From Candidatus Cloacimonas acidaminovorans str. Evry (lineage in GTDB: Bacteria; Cloacimonadota; Cloacimonadia; Cloacimonadales; Cloacimonadaceae): 64,000 nt of DNA. Under the pieces are notes generated by a model, which searched no databases, was not told where the DNA came from, and was given only the letters and a program-made list of their open reading frames with translations. The translations under genes were made by a program, and so were the position numbers. This document shows positions 18,479 to 26,965 of the stretch, piece after piece. Location of the stretch: the NCBI RefSeq assembly GCF_000146065.2, contig NC_020449.1, positions 1,178,001 through 1,242,000 of the forward strand, read 5' to 3'. Position 1 is the stretch's first letter, and each line of letters begins with the position of its first letter.

Positions 18479-18560
18479 ATTTTTGTGAGAGTTACCAAAA
18501 TGACAAAATCAATAAAAATTATACATAGCTTTTTTGAAAATAAGGAATTAGAGGTAGTAT

Positions 18561-20912
18561 ATGAATAATATCCCTGTCTTATGGCTTATTGCACCTTTAG
18601 GTGCTATTCTGGCTTTAATTTTCGCAGCAATTTTCTTTCGTCAGGTAAAAAAGCAAGACCCCGGCAATGCTAAAATGCAGGAAATTGCAGGTTATGTTAG
18701 GGAAGGTGCTTTTGCCTATTTAAAGCAACAATACAAAGGTGTAGGTATATTCTTTATCATTGCTTTCATTGTTTTTCAAATAATGGCTTGGGGCTTAGGT
18801 GTTTTGCATTGGTTAATTCCCTGGGCTTTTTTAACCGGTGGTTTTTTTAGTGGGTTAGCCGGTTATATTGGTATGAATATGGCTACCCTTGCTTCTAATA
18901 GAACAACTCAGGCATGCACTAAAGGACTGAATAAAGGTTTACGGATAGCTTTTAGAGCGGGCAGTGTTATGGGATTAACAGTAGTGGGTTTGGCTTTAAT
19001 TGATATTTCTGCCTGGTTTTTTATTCTCAACCTGTTGAAATTCCCTCTGCAACAAATTACGATAATTATGCTTTCTTTTGGAATGGGTGCTTCTACACAA
19101 GCCCTTTTTGCTCGTTTGGGTGGAGGAATTTTTACTAAAGCAGCAGATGTAGGTGCCGACCTTGTAGGCAAAGTAGAAGCTAATATTCCGGAAGATGACC
19201 CGCGCAATCCTGCTACCATAGCAGATAATGTTGGAGATAATGTTGGTGATGTTGCAGGTATGGGAGCCGATTTATATGAAAGTTATGCCGGTTCAATTTT
19301 GGCTACAGCAGCCTTAGGAATGAGCGCTGTAACAATGTTAGGTCCAGCTTATGCCGACTGGGCAGTGAAATTTGTGGTAGCACCAATGATTCTTGCTGGT
19401 TTGGGAATTATCCTTTCCATTATAGGTATTTTTACCGTCAGCACCAAAGAAAATGCCGGTCCCAAAGAATTGATGTTTGCCTTAAATAAAAGTGTCTATT
19501 CCAGTTCCATTTTAATTGCTATTTGTGCTTTTTTCGTAACTAAAGCGTTGCTTCCGCCCGATTATTATTTTGGTGTATTTATTTCAACAGTAATTGGATT
19601 GGCAGCTGGAATTTTAATCGGATTTTTTACCGAGTTATTCACTTCTCATAGTTACAAACCAACACGGGAAATAGCTAATCAGGCAGATTATGGTCCCGCA
19701 ACTGTTATCCTGGAAGGTATGTCTGTTGGAATGCGTTCTACTGCAGCTCCGGTTTTAATAATAGTAATAGGTATTCTTGCCGCTTTTATTTGCAGTCACG
19801 GTTTTTCCTCTATTGAAATGGGTTTATATGGAATTGGTTTTGGAGCGGTCGGAATGCTTGCTACTTTAGGTGTAACTTTGGCAATGGATGCCTTTGGTCC
19901 TATTGCTGATAATGCGGGCGGAAATGCACAGATGTGTAATTTGCCTGAAGATGTTAGATTGATGACCGATAATCTTGATTCGGTAGGTAATACCACTGCT
20001 GCTACAGGAAAAGGTTTTGCTATCGGGAGCGCTGCCTTAACTGCTATGGCTTTGCTTGCTGCCTATCTGGATGAAGTTCGCGGAGCTTTAACTCTGGTAG
20101 GTAATAAAACAGGAAAAGCTGTCTTTTTACACACTAATTACAATACCAAATTCACCGAAAATATTCCCTTGGCAAAGGCATCAATTGCGGATTTTATACA
20201 GTTCTTCCAAATTCATATTCTAAATCCCAAGTTTTTACTGGGTGTTTTCATTGGTGCTATGGTTGCCTTTGTATTTTCTTCACTCACTATTAAAGCAGTT
20301 GGAAGAGCTGCAGGTGAAATGGTAAAAGAAGTTCGCCGTCAGTTTAAAGAAATTCCCGGAATTATGGAAGGAACAGGAAAACCGGAATATGCCAAATGTG
20401 TTAAAATTTCAACTCAGGCAGCTCAGAGAGAGATGCTTATGCCCGCTTTAGTAGGTCTCTTATCTCCCATCATTACAGGTTTAATTTTTGGTGTTCCGGG
20501 AGTTTTAGGTATCCTTGCCGGAGCTCTTTCCACCGGCTTTGTTTTGGCTGTAATGATGAATAATGCTGGTGGTGCATGGGATAATGCCAAAAAGTATATA
20601 GAGACGGAAAAGAAAGCTAAAGGCACTGAAATTCATAAAGCCAGTATTGTTGGTGATACAGTTGGCGACCCATTTAAAGATACTGCAGGTCCCTGCATCA
20701 ATATTCTGGTAAAACTGATGAGTATGATTTCTATTGTCTTTTCGGGCTTGATTGTAAACTACTCTCTCCATGTAGAAAATATCAATCCTCCTTTTACAAA
20801 AGTTCACTTAGATAGAAAGGTAGAAAATAAGGTTATTATGGTAGATAAGGATTCCTTAGATGTAAATGGAAATTATCCTCCTACCACACCACCCGAAATC
20901 ATAATAAAGTAA
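18561..20912 (+). CDS. hppA: Membrane-bound pyrophosphatase, K+-dependent type
   Basis: This integral-membrane enzyme hydrolyses PPi and pumps H+ and/or Na+ out of the cytoplasm, a useful energy source for a fermenter with low ATP yield. The 783-aa protein has ~16 hydrophobic segments. The PPi-binding signature DVGADLVGKVEANIPEDDPR near residues 194-213 is followed by TIADNVGDNVGD. At the position that separates K+-dependent from K+-independent forms it has Ala (GNTTAATGKGF near 478-488), not Lys, so K+ dependence is expected. The pumped ion cannot be read safely by eye. Oddities are a ~30-residue loop near 510-540 and a ~45-residue hydrophilic tail after the last helix. An AGAGGT site precedes the ATG. 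Confidence 0.95.
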   Translation: MNNIPVLWLIAPLGAILALIFAAIFFRQVKKQDPGNAKMQEIAGYVREGAFAYLKQQYKGVGIFFIIAFIVFQIMAWGLGVLHWLIPWAFLTGGFFSGLAGYIGMNMATLASNRTTQACTKGLNKGLRIAFRAGSVMGLTVVGLALIDISAWFFILNLLKFPLQQITIIMLSFGMGASTQALFARLGGGIFTKAADVGADLVGKVEANIPEDDPRNPATIADNVGDNVGDVAGMGADLYESYAGSILATAALGMSAVTMLGPAYADWAVKFVVAPMILAGLGIILSIIGIFTVSTKENAGPKELMFALNKSVYSSSILIAICAFFVTKALLPPDYYFGVFISTVIGLAAGILIGFFTELFTSHSYKPTREIANQADYGPATVILEGMSVGMRSTAAPVLIIVIGILAAFICSHGFSSIEMGLYGIGFGAVGMLATLGVTLAMDAFGPIADNAGGNAQMCNLPEDVRLMTDNLDSVGNTTAATGKGFAIGSAALTAMALLAAYLDEVRGALTLVGNKTGKAVFLHTNYNTKFTENIPLAKASIADFIQFFQIHILNPKFLLGVFIGAMVAFVFSSLTIKAVGRAAGEMVKEVRRQFKEIPGIMEGTGKPEYAKCVKISTQAAQREMLMPALVGLLSPIITGLIFGVPGVLGILAGALSTGFVLAVMMNNAGGAWDNAKKYIETEKKAKGTEIHKASIVGDTVGDPFKDTAGPCINILVKLMSMISIVFSGLIVNYSLHVENINPPFTKVHLDRKVENKVIMVDKDSLDVNGNYPPTTPPEIIIK

Positions 20913-20920
20913 ACACGAAA

Positions 20921-20973
20921 GGTTGATGTCCTCGTCAACTACAAAAGACGGAAGGTTGATGTCTTCGTCAACT
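20921..20973. repeat. Tandem pair of GGTTGATGTC..CGTCAACT hairpins
   Basis: GGTTGATGTCCTCGTCAACT (20921-20940) and GGTTGATGTCTTCGTCAACT (20954-20973) are near-identical and separated by ACAAAAGACGGAA. Each can form a short GTTGA/TCAAC stem. The arms match the perfect hairpin at 2221-2242. Confidence 0.75.
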
Positions 20974-21037
20974 AATCTCTTGGGGTCTATTTCGTTACCT
21001 AAAAGTTCTCGTTAAAGAAAAAACTGGATTATAAGTG

Positions 21038-21056
21038 GAACGACAAGATGTCGTTC
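21038..21056. repeat. Perfect GAACGACA hairpin
   Basis: GAACGACA (21038-21045), loop AGA, then TGTCGTTC (21049-21056). A weaker version of the same arms is at about 2250-2269. Confidence 0.7.
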
Positions 21057-21064
21057 TTCCGTTT

Positions 21065-21105
21065 TGTGTAGTCGGAGGACCAACGTCCTCCGGCTACACA
21101 CTTTT
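21065..21105. terminator. 16-bp hairpin with T-run between convergent genes
   Basis: TGTGTAGTCGGAGGAC (21065-21080), loop CAAC, then GTCCTCCGGCTACACA (21085-21100): 16 pairs with one G-U type mismatch, followed by CTTTTT on the plus strand. This has the form of an intrinsic terminator for hppA. It also abuts the stop of the leftward GcvT-like gene (21105-21107), but there is no T-run on that strand. The same arms occur in decayed form at 5871-5906 and 5961-5995, so a repeat may have been recruited as a terminator. Confidence 0.65.
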
Positions 21106-22496
21106 TACAGGTTCTCTATATTCTTCAACGGTTTATGTGCTGTAGCTGGTGTAATTCCTTCCAGGGTAACATAGCCCAAAACAGGTGTTCCTGTCGGTTT
21201 CCGATTTTCATCCTCGCGGTAAAATTCAACCGGTATACGAATTGGTTTCTCATCAATTTCCGCTATCTCTTTTCCTTCATTATCTTTTTCAAACAAAGGA
21301 AAATAAAACCAACCCATTCCGATAGCAGCAGTTCCTTTTTCTTCATTCACATTTTTTCGCTTGGAACCAATTGCTAAACGCATTTCCCACGAAACATTGG
21401 GAGAATTTATACTGCTGGTAACAGTTCCCAGGCGTTTGCCATCTTTATAAATACCCCGATTAGATACAATACCTTCAGAAACAAAGATATAGAGTCGCTT
21501 TTGCACTCCTTCCACTATTTCTTTGACTAATGCCTCTTTTCCTACAAAGTATTCCTTGTTCATATCTACTGCGGTCTCAAAAAGAGGAGCATTTACAGGT
21601 GTATGATAAGGGTCATATTCCTGCCCCATCAAAGGTAAACCGAAAGGTCCTGCAGAAATCCTGTTTTCATCTCTACCCCCTAATCCAACTAAGAGTCCTC
21701 CGAAGTCCAATGCCTTGGAAATAATAATTTTGGCATCTTCTTCAGCAACGGCAACGGGAATATAAAGTTCCCAACCCCACCTGTTAGTATATCCTGTTCT
21801 GGATAAATAGTAATGGTGTCCGTTGCGTTCAAACTCATTAAAAGTGAAGAAATTCATATTCTTTTCCGGATTATTTCTGTTCTTCAACACACTTTCACCA
21901 TAGACCTCTTTTAGCAATTTGTAAGATAGAGGACCTTGAACATCTATTTTTAGCAAGGTATCGGAAATATCTTTTGCCCAAACCTCTTCCCCTTCTTTTT
22001 TGCATTGCATAATTCTATCTATATCAGCAAGATATTCCTTTTTTTCGCCTTCCACTTCAATTGTATCGGTAATATCATGTCCGGCATTAATAACCAGAAT
22101 AAAACTGGTATCGCTAACTCTCATCAGAATCATATCATCTTGCATGCCACCCTGTTCGTTCAGTAGTAAAGTATATTTACATTGTCCAACTTTCATTTCG
22201 GTAAAATTTCCGGTTAAAGCCCGATTTAAAAGAGCTACTACATCAGGTCCGTAAAAGAGTAATTGTGTCATATGGTCAATGTTATAGACAGCTACTTTAT
22301 TGATGGCAGCTGCTTCTTCCAACACAGAAGTTAAATAATTTACCGCCATAGAATATTGACCGAAATTACTGCGTTTAATGCTTTGCATTGGAATGCCGAG
22401 ATGTTTTGATAAAAGGGGAAGATACCATTCCTCTTCCAAATTGTAGAGGGCTGTTTTTCTTTCCTGAACAGGAAACTTGAAACCTAAGCTGTTCAT
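21105..22496 (-). CDS. GcvT-fold aminomethyltransferase-like protein, extended
   Basis: This is a folate-binding GcvT family protein. In the glycine cleavage T-protein this fold takes the aminomethyl group to tetrahydrofolate; related members demethylate other substrates. The 463-aa protein is about 100 residues longer than the usual T-protein. It has family features such as VAVYNIDHMTQLLFYGPD (about 68-85), LNEQGGMQDDMILMR (about 111-125) and FGGLLVGLGGRDENRISAG near 258-276. No gcvH, gcvP or other glycine-cleavage gene is in the window, so I do not call it gcvT; a DmdA-like demethylase is another option. It is transcribed alone. The ATG has AAGGAGTTTAA upstream. Confidence 0.7.
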   Translation of the reverse strand: MNSLGFKFPVQERKTALYNLEEEWYLPLLSKHLGIPMQSIKRSNFGQYSMAVNYLTSVLEEAAAINKVAVYNIDHMTQLLFYGPDVVALLNRALTGNFTEMKVGQCKYTLLLNEQGGMQDDMILMRVSDTSFILVINAGHDITDTIEVEGEKKEYLADIDRIMQCKKEGEEVWAKDISDTLLKIDVQGPLSYKLLKEVYGESVLKNRNNPEKNMNFFTFNEFERNGHHYYLSRTGYTNRWGWELYIPVAVAEEDAKIIISKALDFGGLLVGLGGRDENRISAGPFGLPLMGQEYDPYHTPVNAPLFETAVDMNKEYFVGKEALVKEIVEGVQKRLYIFVSEGIVSNRGIYKDGKRLGTVTSSINSPNVSWEMRLAIGSKRKNVNEEKGTAAIGMGWFYFPLFEKDNEGKEIAEIDEKPIRIPVEFYREDENRKPTGTPVLGYVTLEGITPATAHKPLKNIENL

Positions 22497-22640
22497 CTTT
22501 AAACTCCTTATGATATTTCTTTTTTTATGTCATTTTGGAAAAAGCAGGTCTTTTTGTCCAGAATAATCTTGTTTTTGTAACTGAAACCTAACAATTAAGT
22601 AAGGAATAATCAATATCTTTCACGGATTTATTAGCAATAT

Positions 22641-22667
22641 GGATTTTACGGATAAAACGGATTTACC
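22641..22667. repeat. Three-unit 9-nt repeat GGATTTTAC
   Basis: The units are GGATTTTAC (22641-22649), GGATAAAAC (22650-22658) and GGATTTACC (22659-22667), followed by CGGATT. The complement of the unit (GTAAAATC) appears again at 46928-46935. A little further on, 22701-22730 holds a fragment resembling the GGTTGAGA...GCTCTGCCCTTT part of the composite element. Confidence 0.65.
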
Positions 22668-22753
22668 CGGATTGCATTGGATGATAGGTATAGAATAAGG
22701 TTGAGAATCTCTCCGCGCTCTGCCCTTTCAGGATAGTCATCCCAGACCTATTA

Positions 22754-23569
22754 TTATATTCTAAGTGCCTGTTCCAATTCTACAGCTTTATCGGTTTTAT
22801 CATCTCTATATTTTATAATAATCGGACAGGCAATTTGAAAATCAGGGTTACTTTTCAGTCGTCGTGAACCAGGAACTACTACAGCTTTAGAAGGAATAGT
22901 AAAACTATTGCCACTATCGCGTTCTAAAAACTTTTCCCGAACGCTGTCATAGATAGGTGTGGAGGCAGTTATAACTACTCCGGAAGCAATCACTACCTTG
23001 TTTTGAACAATTATTCCTTCATAGATTCCAGTATTTCCACCTACAAAAACATCGTCTTCTATAATAACAGGACGCATTCCTACAGGTTCTAATACCCCAC
23101 CAATAATAGCTCCAGCGGAAAGATGCACATTTTTTCCAATTTGGGCACAAGAACCAACCAGGGAATGTGAATCAATAAGAGTTCCGCTATCCACATAGGC
23201 ACCAATATTGATATAAGCAGGAGGCATAATCGTTACTCCGGTAGAAATATAACAACCATTTCTGGCAGAACTTCCTCCGGGAACAATTCTGATTCTATCT
23301 GCCAAAGTGAATTGCTTTTCCGGCAGAGTATCCTTATCAAAAAAAGGTTTCGCTTCACTCCATTGATAGATAGTTAATTCCCCCATTTGAAAGCCAAGAA
23401 GGATACCCATTTTCACCCATTCATTTACTTTCCAAATACCATTTTCTTTTTCGCAGGAGCGGATTTCTCCTTTATTTAAGGCATCTATAAAAGCTGTAAA
23501 CAATGCTTTATGTTTTGCTGTCCATTTTTCCGGTGGGTTGTTATAAAGTTCAATTATTTCCTGTTTCAT
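22754..23569 (-). CDS. dapD: Tetrahydrodipicolinate N-succinyltransferase
   Basis: DapD succinylates tetrahydrodipicolinate in the succinylase branch of lysine and meso-diaminopimelate synthesis, which also feeds peptidoglycan. The 271-aa length fits the family. The N-terminal helical domain is followed by a left-handed beta-helix of hexapeptide repeats (about residues 95-225), with RIVPGGSSARNGCYISTG and the stretch YVDSGTLIDSHSLVGSCAQIG. The ATG overlaps the stop of the upstream PatB-like gene as ATGA, so the two are translationally coupled. The next enzyme of the branch is an aminotransferase (DapC), a role the coupled neighbour could fill. Confidence 0.95.
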   Translation of the reverse strand: MKQEIIELYNNPPEKWTAKHKALFTAFIDALNKGEIRSCEKENGIWKVNEWVKMGILLGFQMGELTIYQWSEAKPFFDKDTLPEKQFTLADRIRIVPGGSSARNGCYISTGVTIMPPAYINIGAYVDSGTLIDSHSLVGSCAQIGKNVHLSAGAIIGGVLEPVGMRPVIIEDDVFVGGNTGIYEGIIVQNKVVIASGVVITASTPIYDSVREKFLERDSGNSFTIPSKAVVVPGSRRLKSNPDFQIACPIIIKYRDDKTDKAVELEQALRI

Positions 23570-24738
23570 CCGTATTCCCTTGCTAAAACTTGTAAACGCT
23601 TTAAGGCAATCTCTAAAATGCTCTTTGGACAGCCGAAATTCAACCTCATAAAACCTTCTCCGTCTTTTCCAAATTCAGTTCCTGGTTCAAGAGCAAGTCC
23701 CGCTTTATTAACCATAATTTCTTGTAATTTCGCCTCTGTTAAACCCCAGTTTCTAAAATCCAACCAAGCTAAAAAAGTCCCTTCAATAGGGCTTATTTTC
23801 ACGCCAGGTAATTCATTCTGCACAAATTCTGTGATATATATTCTATTCTTATTTAAGTAACAAAGTAATTCATCCAACCAGTTCTCGGATTCACTATATG
23901 CAGCAATTAAAGCTCTTATCCCAAAGGTATTACCAAGATAGAGATGAAGTTTTGTATTAAGTTCATTGAACTTATTCCTTATTTCTAAATTTGAAACAAT
24001 TACAACTGCCGTTGCCAAACCTGCAATATTAAAACTTTTAGAAGGGGAAACACCCGTTAAACAAATTTCGGAAAAATCATTCAATGAAGCCAAAGGAAGA
24101 TGTTTGTAACCAGGATAAACAATATCCGCATGAATTTCATCGGAAAAGACAGGGACTTTATATTTAGCGCATAAATTGCCTATTTTAGTTAATTCTTCTT
24201 TTGTCCAAACTCTGCTTACAGGATTATGCGGACTACAGAAAATAAATAATTTTGCCTGTTTCAATTTCTCTTCAAAGTCCTGCCAGTCAATACTATAAAT
24301 GCCATTTGTATTCACCAGAGCAGAGGTTAAAAGTTTTCTTTTATGGTCCAGAACGGCATCATAAAAAGGACGGTAAACAGGGGTCTGAATAAGAATTCTC
24401 TCTCCGGGTTCAGTTAACGAAAGAACAGCTAATGAAATAGCAGGAACCAAACCGGGAACAGCTATAATCCAGTCCTGTTGCACATTCCAATCAAAGCGTC
24501 TTTCCTGCCAGGAAATAATTGCCTCATAAAAATCATCCAGACGCAAGTTATAGCCGAAGACAGGATGTTTCAAGCGTTCCGACAAAGCGGAAATAATCTT
24601 ATCGGAAACAGCAAAATCCATATCGGCAACCCATAAAGGGATAAGCTCACTTTTGCCATACAACATTTTTAAACCATCGTATTTATAGCAACCGCTATTA
24701 CGACGGTCTATTATTTCATCAAACCTGTTCTGTTTCAC
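23566..24738 (-). CDS. MalY/PatB-family PLP enzyme (C-S lyase or aminotransferase)
   Basis: This is a fold-type I pyridoxal-phosphate enzyme of 390 aa. PatB features are clear: RRNSGCYKYDGLKMLYG near the N-terminus, PLWVADMDF (about 34-42), SPHNPVSRVW, SDEIHADIVY, and the PLP lysine in SPSKSFNIAGL near residue 233. Characterised relatives are cystathionine beta-lyases. Because the gene is fused to dapD by an ATGA overlap, N-succinyl-diaminopimelate aminotransferase activity is an alternative. The start is GTG at 24736-24738 with TAGGA upstream; it overlaps the PH-like gene by 20 nt and its ribosome site lies inside that gene. Confidence 0.85.
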   Translation of the reverse strand: MKQNRFDEIIDRRNSGCYKYDGLKMLYGKSELIPLWVADMDFAVSDKIISALSERLKHPVFGYNLRLDDFYEAIISWQERRFDWNVQQDWIIAVPGLVPAISLAVLSLTEPGERILIQTPVYRPFYDAVLDHKRKLLTSALVNTNGIYSIDWQDFEEKLKQAKLFIFCSPHNPVSRVWTKEELTKIGNLCAKYKVPVFSDEIHADIVYPGYKHLPLASLNDFSEICLTGVSPSKSFNIAGLATAVVIVSNLEIRNKFNELNTKLHLYLGNTFGIRALIAAYSESENWLDELLCYLNKNRIYITEFVQNELPGVKISPIEGTFLAWLDFRNWGLTEAKLQEIMVNKAGLALEPGTEFGKDGEGFMRLNFGCPKSILEIALKRLQVLAREYG

Positions 24739-25255
24739 TTTTTCCTACCAAATTTCTTAAATTGTTAACAACTTTACCCAATAAATCATTCAATTGAGCT
24801 TGGGGGGCAAAATCAGCCAGGTTAAGCAAAATCTCCAGGATTTTAGGAAATGAAGCTGAGGTCTTGAATATCTTTTCCCTGTCTTTATCTTTGTATTTCA
24901 AAATAATGCTGAAGGAAATCTGTTTCGTCAAATCAATAGAAGTTATATTTTCATAAGGAATAATGAGTTTGGGTTTACCTAAAAATCCAAAACAAATTCT
25001 ATCTTCATAAAAAGTTACACTATACAAAGAAGTAAGTTGTTTGAACACCGAATCCAACGCTACAAACAGAATAATTAAAGGCAGAACCTTAAAAAACATT
25101 GGCGTAGTGCCAGTCACAAATTTCACAAAGAAAAAGATTGCATAGATACAAATTGCCAAAGCCACGAATAACATAATTAATCGCATCCAGGGCGAATAAC
25201 GATAAGTGGCTGGCAATTCGTTACGGATTGATTTTACCTTAATTTCACGTGGCAT
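24719..25255 (-). CDS. Two-helix membrane protein with PH-like C-terminal domain
   Basis: I do not recognise a characterised family. The 178-aa protein has a basic N-terminus, two membrane helices (about residues 24-46 and 55-73) and a C-terminal region. Its pattern of SVTFYEDRICFGF, LIIPYENITSID and FSIILKYKDKDREKI resembles bacterial PH-like domains that follow a helical hairpin. I prefer the ATG at 25253-25255, preceded by TTGGAAGGA; a longer TTG start at 25270 would lie within that ribosome site. It overlaps the upstream PHP gene by 22 nt and the downstream PatB gene by 20 nt, so it belongs to that operon. Confidence 0.65.
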   Translation of the reverse strand: MPREIKVKSIRNELPATYRYSPWMRLIMLFVALAICIYAIFFFVKFVTGTTPMFFKVLPLIILFVALDSVFKQLTSLYSVTFYEDRICFGFLGKPKLIIPYENITSIDLTKQISFSIILKYKDKDREKIFKTSASFPKILEILLNLADFAPQAQLNDLLGKVVNNLRNLVGKSETEQV

Positions 25256-26097
25256 TGATATTCCTTCCAAAGTTTTTTTATGCTGGTGAGGACAACTTCC
25301 GGCAGGGGAATAATATCAAACAAATTATGTTTATCCTGTTCGCTGTGATAATCACTTCCTCCTGTCATAAACAGTCCTTTTTCCGTTGCAATTTTGATGA
25401 AATTTTCTATTTCCCATTGATAATGGTCGGGATGCCAAACCTCCAAACCGTCAATGCCCATTTTAATAATATCTTCCAAATAGGATAATTTTGTCAGTTT
25501 TCCAGGATGAGCAATAACAGCGAAGCCATCTGCCTGATGAATAATAGAAATTACATCAACAACAGAAACCTCCGGCTTGGGAACATAAGCAGGTTTGTTA
25601 TCCCCGATATATTTTTCAAATGCTTCATTCCTCGTTTGGCAAAACTTATGATTCACCAAAACCTGAGCAATATGAGGACGCACAATTAATTCTCTGCTCC
25701 CGGCAATGGCAATTACTTCTTCCAAAGATATTGGCATACCCATATCTGCCAGCAATTTAATCATTTTTTTGGCGCGTTCTTTTCTGCCGTTCAAATACAT
25801 TTCTGTCATAGCTCGTAAAGCAGAATTATTAAAATCACAGCCATAAGCCAGAATATGCACATCATCACCTTTATACAGAGAACTTATTTCCATTCCAGGT
25901 AAGATTCTGAGAGGCAATATATTATCCGGAATTTGCGTATAGGCATCTGCTGTATCGTGGTCAGTTATGGAAATTAAATCCAAACCAATTTCCTGAGCGC
26001 GTTTTATCAGTTCCTTAGGGCTTATGTTTCCGTCAGACACATTAGTATGCAAATGCAGATTAACACGCTGAATGTCATTTATTTCTTTTACTATCAT
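25234..26097 (-). CDS. PHP-domain phosphoesterase (TrpH/RNase AM-like)
   Basis: This is a metal-dependent phosphoesterase. The 287-aa protein shows the PHP motifs HLHTNVSDG (about 15-23), ITDHDTADAY near 43-52, the Glu in PGMEIS, RPHIAQ, IAHPGK near 188-193 and GGSDYHS near 255-261. These residues form the tri-metal site. Relatives such as E. coli YciV (TrpH/RNase AM) degrade short RNA 5'-3' or hydrolyse 3',5'-bisphosphates. It is the first gene of a leftward operon with the PH-like protein, PatB and DapD. The intergenic spacer to the divergent methyltransferase is only 76 nt. I see no good ribosome site. Confidence 0.85.
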   Translation of the reverse strand: MIVKEINDIQRVNLHLHTNVSDGNISPKELIKRAQEIGLDLISITDHDTADAYTQIPDNILPLRILPGMEISSLYKGDDVHILAYGCDFNNSALRAMTEMYLNGRKERAKKMIKLLADMGMPISLEEVIAIAGSRELIVRPHIAQVLVNHKFCQTRNEAFEKYIGDNKPAYVPKPEVSVVDVISIIHQADGFAVIAHPGKLTKLSYLEDIIKMGIDGLEVWHPDHYQWEIENFIKIATEKGLFMTGGSDYHSEQDKHNLFDIIPLPEVVLTSIKKLWKEYQCHVKLR

Positions 26098-26113
26098 AAT
26101 TCAATTTTCTGGG

Positions 26114-26119
26114 TTGACT
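26114..26119 (+). promoter_or_regulatory. Possible -35 element TTGACT in the divergent methyltransferase/PHP spacer
   Basis: TTGACT is followed after 18 nt by AATAGT (26138-26143), a 4/6 match to TATAAT, and then the methyltransferase ribosome site GGGAGAA at 26161. It is the only promoter-like signal in the 76-nt spacer. Confidence 0.4.
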
Positions 26120-26173
26120 TATTTTGGCTCTGCTAAAAATAGTCAATGTATTTTTTTATCGGGAGAATGTGAA

Positions 26174-26953
26174 ATGGAATACGACCCTATAAAAAACCGT
26201 CTGGCAAAAGCTATTGATATGTTTCCTGCTTTACGCAAACTTGTTTATATGGCTTTTAACCTTATTTTTCTCCGCCAGAGGTATGTTCTGAAAGAGATTC
26301 GCAATTTGTTCCGGGAACCAGACAAAATAGATTTATATGATGCCGGAGCCGGCTTTTGTCAGTATTCCGCTTATGTTTTATCGCATTGGTTCAATTCCAA
26401 TGCTTTTGCTACAGACCTGAAAACCGATTATTTAAGGTCCTTTTCTGCATACGCGGATATTTATTATCCAGGCAGGTTCACATATAAAACAGCCGATTTA
26501 CAAACTTTTATACCTTCCCAAAAGTTTAATTTGGCTTTAGCAATTGATATTATGGAACATATTGAAAATGATGTTTCCGCCCTGAATAATTTGTATAATG
26601 CCCTGGAAAAAAAGGGATATTTGCTTCTTTCTACTCCGTCAGACCTATATGAAACAGCAAAATTTACTTCCGAACACATTCGTGCTGGCTATAATAAAAA
26701 GGAACTGGAAAATAAACTGAACCGGATTGGCTTCAGAATTATTAAATCTATTTATACTTATGGAACTTATGGCGCTTTATCCTGGAAATTATTAATTAAA
26801 ATACCCCTTCAGCTGATTTCTAAAAAACTTTATCCTCTTCTGCCTTTGTATTATCTTCTTGTTTATCCCTTAGCTGAAATCTTAATGCGTTTGGATATGA
26901 AGACAGATAACAAACAGGGAACAGGAATTCTGATTGTTGCTCAAAAACCTTGA
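26174..26953 (+). CDS. Class I SAM-dependent methyltransferase
   Basis: This enzyme transfers a methyl group from S-adenosylmethionine to an unknown substrate. The 259-aa protein has the SAM-binding motif DAGAGF near residue 56, an acidic ribose-binding position after strand 2 (FATDLKTDY), and the motif AIDIMEHIENDVSALNN followed by LLLSTPS, as in Methyltransf_11/23 enzymes of the UbiE/cell-envelope type. The C-terminal ~60 residues are hydrophobic and may lie at the membrane. I chose ATG 26174, with GGGAGAA upstream; an upstream extension from 26072 would run into the divergent PHP gene. It is a single-gene unit. Confidence 0.82.
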   Translation: MEYDPIKNRLAKAIDMFPALRKLVYMAFNLIFLRQRYVLKEIRNLFREPDKIDLYDAGAGFCQYSAYVLSHWFNSNAFATDLKTDYLRSFSAYADIYYPGRFTYKTADLQTFIPSQKFNLALAIDIMEHIENDVSALNNLYNALEKKGYLLLSTPSDLYETAKFTSEHIRAGYNKKELENKLNRIGFRIIKSIYTYGTYGALSWKLLIKIPLQLISKKLYPLLPLYYLLVYPLAEILMRLDMKTDNKQGTGILIVAQKP

Positions 26954-26965
26954 ACCAGAACACGA

